Below, piece after piece: positions 10,739-20,900 of a DNA stretch of 64,000 nucleotides; position 1 is the stretch's first letter, and each line of letters opens with the position of its first letter. Location of the stretch: positions 456,129,004-456,193,003 of the forward strand of contig NC_085137.1 of NCBI RefSeq assembly GCF_035046485.1. The letters run 5' to 3'. The notes beneath the pieces are model-generated. The model had not been told where the DNA came from. It did no database searches and saw only the letters and a list, made by a program, of their open reading frames with translations. The DNA comes from Aedes albopictus (taxonomy: Eukaryota > Arthropoda > Insecta > Diptera > Culicidae). Made by a program: the position numbers and the translations under genes.

Positions 10739-11232
10739 CAGTAGACGTTCGATAACTGCAACATGTTTACGTTTCACTTAGCGAACAAAATTCAATAACT
10801 GCAACGTCAGACAGGCGTCAACAACCCATCAATTGACATTTGGGCTAACTTGGCGCACCGTTTTGACGGATAGCGGTGCCACAGACAAACAGACGTAACA
10901 CTTGCGAAATTTACATCGACCACGCTTTTAACGATCATTTTAAATTTTCATAGTTGTGGCTTTCACAACCAGAGGCGCGCGCATCGTTTTTCTATGCGTT
11001 TGACGTTTCACACTAGCGCCTTCTGTTGACCATATTGCACAACACAGTGATTCGAGCAACTTTTCCACCAGGTGATGGTAGTGTAGACTGAGCGATGGAT
11101 TTCCATGAAAATCGTTCAAGCTGTTACGTCTGTTCGTCTGTGGCGGTGCGATAATTGCAAATTTGTTGCACACCGGACTTGCAGTTAAAAAGCATTACAG
11201 TTAAACCGTTTCAACCGACCGAACGTCTACTG
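10739..11232. mobile_element. TA-flanked TIR element interrupted by a nested MITE
   Basis: Left end CAGTAGACGTTCGATAAC, right end CCGAACGTCTACTG, with TA directly outside both ends (10737-10738 and 11233-11234). Removing the nested element at 10880-11142 and one copy of its 7-bp target-site duplication leaves about 224 bp, a typical mariner-type MITE. Confidence 0.75.
10880..11142. mobile_element. CACAGACAAACAGACG-family MITE, copy 2 (263 bp), nested
   Basis: Same ends as copy 1. The 7-bp direct repeat GCGGTGC flanks it at 10873-10879 and 11143-11149. The interior differs from copy 1 by a small insertion (near CAACCAGAGGCGCG) and point changes. It inserted into the TA element at 10739-11232, so it is the younger of the two. 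Confidence 0.85.
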
Positions 11233-11686
11233 TATCAACAATTTATTCTTGGCCATGGGATGCATCCTTGGAGGCATCTTGATATTAAGCTATCCCACGA
11301 TAGAATAGTTATTTATGTAACGAGTTGCAAAAAGTTGATTTTTTTAGTACGAGTCGTACATTTATCCTTTTAGGCTTTGTGAGAATCTTTCTCTGTAATG
11401 ATTATTCAACAACTGTATTCATTATTTGTGTACACTTTATTACCGATACTTCAATATTACATACAATGATTCACATTCCAGACAACAATAACAACATCTC
11501 CACATATGACAGATACTCAATGTAAACATACACGCTAAACGTAATAGAGTAATACAATAATTTATTATGTGCATACCACAAGGTACCACAGGCTTGTCGA
11601 GTTGGATAAATACGAAGAGTGCTGAAAAAATCGAGTTTTGCAACGAGTTCCATACAAAATTTTATGCTATGATTTTTTTTATTATA

Positions 11687-11785
11687 CAACTCATTTGAGT
11701 TGTATAATTTTCATAATGCAACTCAAATGAGTTGCAGAATGAACATTATGCAACTATTTTTCATTATGCAACTCAATTCAGTTGC
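11687..11785. repeat. Cluster of short hairpin palindromes
   Basis: Three near-palindromes of CAACTCA..TGAGTTG type occur within 100 bases (11687-11702 and two downstream), separated by CATTATGCAAC-type spacers. It abuts the next TIR element. Function unknown. Confidence 0.5.
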
Positions 11786-11788
11786 ATA

Positions 11789-13373
11789 CCCAACTAACAA
11801 TCACTCATTTAACAGGCACCATTATGACGAATTTATTCAGCATAATGTTGAATAACATTTGAATTATTTTCACGTACAACCTATGTTCGGGTTTTGTTCA
11901 CACAAATTTGGAGAAGTTATAAAGCATCATGTTGTGCACCAACTTATTTTTTTGTTGTTCAAAGCGTTTTACAAATGCACAGGAAAGTTGTTATTCAGCT
12001 TTGGCAAAAATGATAGAAAATAAATAAAATGCAAAAATGTTGAACTCTCACGAGAGTAATTATTTGCTTTCATGTTGAGAACATCTATTAAGGAACTAAG
12101 AATTACGTATAAAATTACCTAAATCCGGATTAGAACTCGAGACCTGTCGATTGCCAGCCGCATGCCTTCCTATCTGCGCCATCCTAGAGATGGCGAGATG
12201 CAGCACCCAAAGCAAAACATAATCTTCCCATGACTCAATAATGATCACTCCTGAACTTGTGTTCAGCAGTGGTGAATTAGCACAGCACGTGGTAATCAAC
12301 TGAACAACGCCTTATACTCAACAGCTGTTCAGCCCAAAACACGTGTTTTCCATTCTGATTCCGCGGTTAGTATTTTTATCGCACGGTGAGAAAACTTGTG
12401 TCGAATGCGGCCAAAAAGTTTTGGTCCTTATTGAAGATATTGTTTCCAGACGTACTAATTGCGATATGAATATGTTTTTATTTTTATTATTAAATATCGA
12501 TCTTTAAAAATGTATGACAATATGTGGTGCGGTATGGTCTTGGACATGGTGCATTCACAGCATCTGTTCAGGTAATCTACCCATGCTCAGTCGAAGATTC
12601 CGTTAAGCAATTTTTTTATTTATGCTTTTGTCATGGAATCTTGATGTTGTGTTCAATAAATAGTGCATAAGGATGTTTAGGGATACTTGAAATGTGTCGA
12701 CTTCTGAATGCTGTTTGGTTGTCTAGGTGACTGTGGGAACAATATTCAGTAAACAGACAGCACTGAAATGTCAAATGCATCGATCCAAGCGTCTCGTACA
12801 ATCGAACTGCTGCGGAAGATAAAACATATAATAATCAAGGTACAAGATATCTTGTTACAGACTTATAATAATAAATAAATGCCTCATTTTTACGTTCATT
12901 ACGTCTCTTGGCACTCAATGTTAAACTACATATATAATTCTATTCTGTTTTATTTTATGTGATTCGCTTGGTTGTCTAAACAGTTTTAGCCATGATTTAT
13001 CCCATAATCCGAACAAAGTTCCGAGTCAAACTATGACGGGCTGAAGGCGTTTATTTGACAAGTGAAAGGCACATTGTTCAGGAGCATATGCTTATCGAAA
13101 TATCAGTTTAATAAGATGCAGACAAATGTTTTGTTAAACTCTTTTGTGAAGGAATCAATGCTTGTCGAATAAATTTCTTGTTAAACTTTTGAAAAGTGCT
13201 TTAATTTATCATTGTTGATACCGATGAGTAAAGTCGAACATTGACTACATTCTCAATTGAAAAATCATTTAAACAGTAATGTGTAGAGCATAATTTTAGT
13301 TCAGCTATCATTACTATTATTAAGCAACAATTCAGCAAGCTTGCATGTTTGTGACTTGCAATTGTTAGTTGGG
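11789..13373. mobile_element. Long CCCAACTAAC-ended TIR element, 1585 bp
   Basis: Left end CCCAACTAACAATC and right end ATTGTTAGTTGGG are inverted copies, with TA flanking both sides (11787-11788 and 13374-13375). The termini resemble the CCCAAGTAAC family. It contains a tRNA-like segment on the minus strand (12118-12190). No transposase frame is present, so it is non-autonomous. Confidence 0.65.
12118..12190 (-). repeat. tRNA-like segment (SINE head or tRNA relic)
   Basis: Reading the minus strand, TGGCGCAGATAGG fits an RNA polymerase III A box. GAGTTCTAATCC downstream is a diverged B box (GGTTCGANTCC). Cloverleaf pairing is imperfect and there is no clean acceptor stem, so a functional tRNA is unlikely. 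Confidence 0.45.
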
Positions 13374-13375
13374 TA

Positions 13376-14660
13376 ATGAACCGGTACGGAAAAGTAAGTC
13401 ATTATGATACTGAAATGAGTAGTATAAAATGGAAATTATAATACTGAATTGCATAAAGCAATTAATGCATCGTGTCCAACCAAAATATGGTACATAACAC
13501 AAATTTTGTATACGTAATTCATCTAAATTTTCCATAGTGCATTGTGTTAAAAACTTACGATTTTCTAAGTGTGAAAAGGATCAGAGCGTAGTGTTCTATA
13601 AGTACTTTCACAGTAAACTGAGAGTTGATATGCAATTAGTTTGCATTCGCTTATCATTTGGAAGATACGATAAAACTCGATCCTGCAGAAAGTCAAAAAT
13701 AATTCGATTACGAAAACATCTTGGACTCTGGGTGACTCGTAACGCTCAGCCACGCTCAGCCAAACGTTTGGCATTGTATTTTTGAATATTCGGAAATCAC
13801 CTATTTTTTTAGGCCAAATTGAGTACATACATCGAATTGTGAGTTTTCTCAAACAAAATATTATGTGAGTTGTTTTCACTTACTTTATCGATGCTGACAA
13901 AAATAAACAAGGATACAGCGACCCAACGGGCGTCCTTGTGCCCCTGCCCAATAAGCCAATTTGGGTTAACGTAGTTTTATTCGTTCAACACCGTGTAGAA
14001 ATTTCATTTCATAATTACTCCGTTGCAAAAACGACACTCGATGTTAGAGCGCATGAGACGTTTCATTGCGCAGTCTCATGTGCCGTTCTCATGTGCAGTG
14101 TCACACGGCCATGTAAATATCATTATATCAAATCGCATGTGCACATTGAGACAATTTTTCGATGTGCTCTAAAATAGTGATACGCACTGGAGTATCGATA
14201 GCGTGGTTCAAAAAATCGTTTATGCTCCACACCACTTATTCGATTCGTATCCAAATTCTAAGCCTTCTCCCAAAAAATCAGCTGATTTGTTTGAAAATTG
14301 AGAGTGCACAAACTCTTCAAAGTTTGTATTTATGGGAATTACTATGGAAAAAGGACGTTTTTCATTCAATTAACTGTAGCATTTCCCCAAGTGCCCTAGA
14401 GTGTTAGTTGACCCTTGGTACTCCTAGGCTACTCTATCAGCTACAACTTTGCCGAAGATCACATTCAAATTGGACACCTCATTAATTTGTTATCAATTTT
14501 TATCCAGAATGAAAATCTTTGATCATGATGATTACACTATTCGATGGGCATCACTGCAATTTGCCTTGGCGCCATGTGCAGTAATGTTGCCTGCTGGGAA
14601 GTAGAAGTCTATGGTAGAGCGGTCACTGTTAAAGTTTCTACAGTTGGATAAAAATCGATA
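13376..14660. other. Unassigned upstream DNA of the L23a gene
   Basis: Open frames of 72-104 codons on both strands show no recognisable domains or codon bias. No TIR pair or satellite was recognised. Part of the stretch around 14160-14640 may be an old dispersed repeat. Confidence 0.35.
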
Positions 14661-14918
14661 ACTATTTAATAATAATGAGGCGTCTGATTCCCCCGTTCAC
14701 CCTAACAACCGTCAGTTCAAACTGCAGTCCACTCGACCGCACACCCCCCGAACGGATATCGACCACCCAGTTTCCATCACCGGCCGTGTGGCGTCGCCAC
14801 CTCCGCGCTGTCAAATTGCACTTGAAAGCGGAAATCACGCGCGAAACTTTCTTGCCATCGGCGCCGCTGTCATCGCGCCGGAAGCAAAAGTAGACAACGA
14901 AACTCCTTCCCGTTTGAC

Positions 14919-14930
14919 AGCTCTTTTCCA
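14919..14930 (+). promoter_or_regulatory. TCT initiator / 5'TOP start of the L23a gene
   Basis: CTCTTTTCC at 14921-14929 fits the polypyrimidine TCT initiator (YYC+1TTTYY) that drives ribosomal protein genes in flies. It places the likely transcription start at C14923. The mRNA would then open with CTTTTCC, a terminal oligopyrimidine tract for growth-dependent translational control, and the 5' UTR would be only about 16 bases. The motif is seen directly; its use is inferred from insect ribosomal protein genes. Confidence 0.65.
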
Positions 14931-14938
14931 TCACAAGT

Positions 14939-14969
14939 ATGGCTCCGAAGAAACCGTCTGAAAAGTCCG
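14939..14969 (+). CDS. RpL23A: RpL23A exon 1 (start codon exon)
   Basis: ATG at 14939 begins [10 protein letters not shown]; the context ACAAGTATGG is acceptable for insects. The exon ends one base into codon 11, before GTAAGG at 14970. Intron 1 (14970-15404) ends in TTTTCTCGTTGTAG. It is the only start that joins in frame to exon 2 without an upstream stop. Confidence 0.93.
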
Positions 14970-17900
14970 GTAAGGGAAAAATCGTCGATTTTCGGTGTTT
15001 TAACGGGGTGTTAAATGGTGCAATAGTGAGTGATTGTTCGGGGGAAAGTGGCCGTCGTGTGGATTTGTGGATGGTTGTGGTGATTTGTGCGAAAAATGCG
15101 CTGGAAATGGATTGTTGATTCGCGGGTTGTGTACGCCACGAGGGCTGAGGCCTAGGTTCGGCCGGGACCGGAATGGATGGATGTAAATAACATTTCGGGG
15201 AGTGAATGGGAATTGGGTGTGTGCTGGGGTGGGATGTGTCCTTATGATGATCGCAACTTCTAGAGGGAATCTCTCTGATCCAATCGTGAAAGAAGTTAAA
15301 AAAAAACTAGATTTCTGAAGGATTTGTTGATATTGTTCTGGGCTAGGTGGGGAACGGAAGTGAATGGGATGCTAATGATGGGTTTTGGTGTTTTCTCGTT
15401 GTAGCGGGCCAACCGGCCGAAAAGAAAGAGAAGAAGCCAGCAGCCGCCGCTGCAGCTTCAGGCTCTGGCGAGAAGAAGGCCGCTCCTGCCAAGAAGCCGG
15501 CCCCGGAGAAGAAGCCAGCTGCTGCCGAGAAGAAGCCCGCTGCTGCTGAGAAGAAGCCTGCGGCCGCTGAAAAGAAGCCAGCTGAGAAGAAGTCCGCCGA
15601 AAAGCGTGCCGCTCCAGCTGATTCTGCCAAGGCCCCGGCCGAGAAGAAGAAGGCCACCGAATCCAAGAAGACTCCGGCTGCTGCCCCCAAGGCCGCTGCT
15701 GGTGCCTCCGCCGATGCCGGTAAGAAGAAGAAGGATGCCGCAGGCAAGAAGAAGCCAGCGGCCGCTGCCGCCACCGCAGCCAAGAAGCCCACGGCAGCCA
15801 CTGGTGCGGCCGCCAAGAAGGCAGCCGATGCCGCGGCCAAGGCCAAGAAGACCGCCGCCGGTGACAAGAAGGCCGCCGCCAAGAAGCCCGCCACGAAGAA
15901 GGCAGGCGCCAAGAAGGGACCGGCCACCACCATCAAGAAGAAGAAGGTCGGAACGGTCACCAAGAAGGGTGCCGCCGCTGGTAAGGGAGCTGCTGCTAAG
16001 AAGCCAGTCGCTAAGAAACCAGTGGCTGCCAAGGGCGACAAGAAGGCCACCGAGGCCAAGCTGCAGAAGGGGGCCGCTAAGGCTCGCGCCGCCGCTCTGC
16101 TGAGGGCCAAGAGGACCAAGACTAAGGTGAGTTTCATTCAGGGGGCGGGAAAAGAATCGTCTATCAGCTTTGTTAAATGATGAAACTTTGATGAAACTTG
16201 AACCGGGCGAAAGACTACTCCGTCCGGTAGTGAAATCACCTAATTGCTTCTAACTGATGATACCATTATCAGAATCTACACCAGAACTTGAGGTCAATTC
16301 CATGGATACTAATCAAGCTCCTCTCCCATTTGTAGGTCGTCAAGGGTCCATTCGGAACTGCCCTGCGCAAGATCCGTACCACTGTGAAGTTCCGTCGGCC
16401 GCGTACCCTGCGTCTGCCCCGTAACCCCAAGTTCCCCAGGAAGTCGGTGCCGACCCGCAGCCGGTAAGTGTGTGAATCGCGGATCTTTTTTTGCAGGAAC
16501 TGTTCTACTACAAACGGCACGTCGATAATAATATGGAATGATGAGTTTCGTCGTTGTCTGGAGTATGATCCAAGTGTTTATAAAAACAACGGAAATGGAG
16601 ATCCAATACGGTCATAAGATGGAATTAATGCGCATTTGAAAGGTTCTGATTTTCTACTCTGTGTTACTGCACTGCCGTGAATCGCATATCTGTCCCATTT
16701 GCATAGGAAATCAAGCAAAGATGGGACTGATATGCGATTCACGGCAGTGCAGTCATTGAAAAAATGCCACCGACGGTTTTGGAGTTACGATAAAAGTTGG
16801 CATATAATGTCCCCGGGTACTTGCGACATTGGACATTACAACATGTAGGCACACATCCGGCCTGGTAGCAAGTCTCTTAGTCTCTCTTTTCGCGAAAGTC
16901 ACTTTTAAGTCTTAAATGTATGTTTTCGGAGTTTCTTCCAGGAATACTTCTCCTGGAATCTCCTGGAAATTCTTTGAGATTCTTATCCTGATGAGCGAAT
17001 GATTGCTCCAGAAAATTTGCCAGAAATTCTCCAGAGGTTCTTTCAGGAATTTCTGCAGACCATTCTGCATGAGTTTTTAAATATATGAATTTCTTAATTT
17101 ACTCCCTAGATATTCCTTTGGGAATCCAGAGTTTTCTCCAGATAATCTTCCAGGAATTTCTTTTTGAGATTTGTAATTCCTCAAGAACTTTAACCACGGA
17201 ATCCATCATTAGTTCTTCCAGGGATTCCTTCAGGAATTCTTTCAGAGATTGTTTGAGAAATTTCTTACAAGATTGCTTCAGGATTTGTTGTAGGGATTCA
17301 GAGCGATGCTTCCATGAATTCCGTTAAGATGCTGCAAATTTCATGATGACGCGGATGAATTTTCAAATCCATCTTAAGGAGAAACTTCAGAGAATACAAA
17401 CATGGCGCGCAATTCCTCCCAGAGTTTCTCTCAGCATATCTCTAAAAAAATCCGCGATTCCTTTCGGTGTTTCTCCTGAGAGTTTTTCAGGAGATCTTCC
17501 CGGGATTTCTTCCACAATTGCTACAGGAGTTATTCTTGGGTTTCTACTAGAGCTCCTCCTTTTGGAAAACCCTGGACAACTCAGGGAATAGGACAGATCG
17601 GAGAAGTACTAGATTTGTAGTAATGAGCTGAATTTTAGTATGGTGAGAAAGTCAATTCTCCGTTTCTGAAGTGAAATGGTGCAAAAAGCGTGGATTTTAT
17701 GATTTCTTGCCTAATTTGATGCTGTTTGAGCAAAACTTTGGATAACTATGTTGTTTATGATGCAAGAAATGAGGAAAACAACAACACTGTTGCCCAAAGG
17801 TTTGCTCAAACAGCATCAAATTAGGCAAGGAATCATAATACCCACGCTTTTTGTACCATTTCATTGTAGAAACAGAGAACTGATCTTCTCACCATACTAA

Positions 17901-20900
17901 AATTTAGCTCATTACTACAAATCTAGTACTACATCAAACGTGCCCTATTACGCTTGGTTTTTTTAATAGACTTGGCATTTTTAGACATTTCTCCAAAGAT
18001 TCTGACGCCGAATCTTTCATGAGTTCTTTCTTCAGGGATTCTTCCAGAGGTTTTTCCAGGATTTCATTCAAGATTTTTTGCAAAGATTCTACCAGGAATT
18101 CCTATCGCAACTCTTATGTATTGTTTCCCAGATTTCCCCAGGAATTTCTAGAAATTCTCCAGGAATTTTTCACGATATTCCTCCAGGATTTTTTCAACAG
18201 AGTCCACACAATAGTTCTACAAGAGTTTCACTGTAGATTCCTCCACGAATTGCTGTAAAAGTTTCTCCAGCCAAAGGTGCTTTAAGGAATTTCATGCAGA
18301 ATTTCTTCTAGGAATTCATAAGGAATTCAAAGAACTCCACCTCAATGAATTTATCTGAAAATTCATCCAGAGTTTTCTTTAAGAATAGTGTAAAAATCTT
18401 CCCAGCAATTGCTTCAGATATTCTGATAGACATCAAAAACATTCTTCCAGAGATTCCTTCTAGAGGTATTCCTCCCGCCCGGGATTCCACCAGGAACTCA
18501 TTCAGAGATTCAGTCAAGAACTCCATCGGCTTTCCTTTAGGAATTCCTTCGTAAATTCCTCGACCGTTTCCTCTAAGAAATGCTTCAGAAAAACTTCCAG
18601 GAATTATTCCAAACTTTCTGCTAGAAGTTGTTTCAGATATCCCTCCTAGAATTCTTTTGGAGTATCCGCTACAAGTTTTGTCAGAGATTTATGATGGCAG
18701 GAATTATTCCAGGAACTCGATTTTTACTGGAGTTTCTTTTAAGGATTTCTTCAGCCATTTTGCCTATAGGATGTCGACAAAAATTAAGAGTGCCCAACGT
18801 GGGGGAAAATCATAGAAGCAATCATGGAAGGCATCTCAGAAGACATCCGGTAAGCAGGGATGGGAACACTCACTTGCCAAGAATTACACTCACTTGCTAT
18901 TTTCTCAGCTCAGAAGCGTGCAATCAAAAAACGATGTATGGACGACTTTTGCCTCGTGGTTTTGTCTCAAACTTTGTCGAATAGAGTAGGGGTCGCTCAC
19001 GAATCTCTTAAGTCGTGACAGAGCTCTCCATGAGGTGAGCGTAATTTACATTCACCTCGTGGAGAGTTGCTTTCGCAGCTCACTCACGAATTTGGTATGC
19101 GTGTGCGACCCCTACTCTATTCGGCAAACTTTTAGACCAAATCACAAGGCAAAAGTCGTCCATACATCGTTTTTTGATTGCACGCTTCTGAGCTGATAAA
19201 ATAGCAAGTGAGTGTAATTCTTTGCAAGTGAGTGTTCCCATCCCTGCCGGTAAGAACTCGGTAACGAATTGAAGAATGGTGGACATTGAGAAATACCTAG
19301 AATATTTTTTACAAAGAATTTTAAGTAGAATTCTTGCCAAATATTTGGAGGAATTTTAGGAGAAATCTCGGAAGAGATTCCGAGTTAAATTCTTCAAGAA
19401 TGAATCACAAGAAAATTTTCGGGAGGAAATCTTTCGGGCCAAAAAACCTTCAAGGAATTCCCAGGCTTGTGGCAGCAAAAGCAAATAACTTTCAAATTGT
19501 CTTTTGTTGAAACGGGCCAAAATTTCTGGTGATCCAGTATTTCGTACAAGATTCCTTCCGTATTTTTTACGACATTTTTCTTCTTGAATTCCTCCCTAAA
19601 ATTCTTCTAGATTTCTACAGGCGATGTCCTTTATTTGCCGCTTTTTTCCAAAGGTTTTCTTGGTATTGCTCTCGGAGTTCCTCGCGGGATTTTTCCCGGA
19701 GTTTCTCCTGCGTTTTACCCAAAGAAGTTGGCGTAAATTTATCCTGGGATCTCTATGGGGTTTTCTCTCGGGATATTTATCAGATGTTGTCGCGGAATTT
19801 CTTTTAGAGATTGCTCCCAGAGTTATATCTTGGATTACCCCTGGAATTATTCCTGGGATTTGTACTAGAATTCCCCCAAGGATTTCTTCATGAGTTTTGC
19901 GCGAATTATCTGCAAGAATTCCTGTTGAGATTTCTTCCTAAGTTCCTCCTGTAATTTCTTCAAGGAATTCCCGTAAACTGGCTTCTACAGTAGCTCCTGC
20001 TATTTCCTAAGGGGCTGTCTCCAGGGATAGTTCTTTAAAGGTTCTCGCGGGATTCCTATTGAAGTTTCATTTGAGATTTCCCTCGGAGTTTCTCCCGGAA
20101 CTTCGCATAGAAGAATCGTTCCAGTATTGCTCCCAGCCCCAGGATGTCTCTCAGAGTTTTCCAGGATTTATTCCGGAGTTTCTCCCAAGATTTTTACCGC
20201 GATTTCTTCCGGAGCTTCTTTTTGCAGGGTGGCCAGCGAACCGGGAAAACCGGGAGAACCGGGAAAAAGCCGGGAATTCGGAATCACCGGGAAATATTCG
20301 GGAATTCAGATTGTCACCGGGAAAATTTTGCATTTCCAGGAATAATTCCATACTGCTCTATTATTTCTAATTATTAATCACTTTTTTATCATCCATGAAA
20401 GTAATCTGTAATGCCAAGCTTTTTGCGGGTTAAACAGAAGTTGCAATATTTCGATTTATTTTATTGAAAATACGACTTGCGTTATAATTAGATGTTGAGA
20501 ATTTTAAAATCATAATATCGGTTGCTGAAGTCGATCTGTTAAGTCATTTTAAAAGTTATAACTGTTTTTATTCTTAGTTTTCAGCAAATCAAGAAGAAAC
20601 AATAATTTTTGATTCCTGCGTAATAATGTAAAGAGTTTCAGTAAACTTTAGTAAAGGGCAATCTTCCTCTGAATTAGTCTTGTATCGATGTCACCAAAAT
20701 ACAATAATGCTACAAAAACTAACAAGGGCACTCACATGTTTCTTTTCACTTGTCTACATCAAATTGAAATTGTGGGAAATGCATTTTAACAACAGCAACA
20801 AGGAATTGATGAAAGACAGACTAAATGGAGTAAATAGGACGTTGTCGTTGGCTAAATTTTAACAACAGTTATGTACAACTAAACTGAAATCTAGAATCAG

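Noticed and set aside
15244..15281. C/D-box motifs in RpL23A intron 1
   Set aside because: The C and D boxes are less than 40 bases apart, too close for a C/D snoRNA.
15343..16137. 264-codon minus-strand frame and 165-codon Arg/Pro-rich plus frame over RpL23A exon 2
   Set aside because: Shadows of the GC-rich Lys/Ala codons of exon 2; the true frame joins the uL23 exons.
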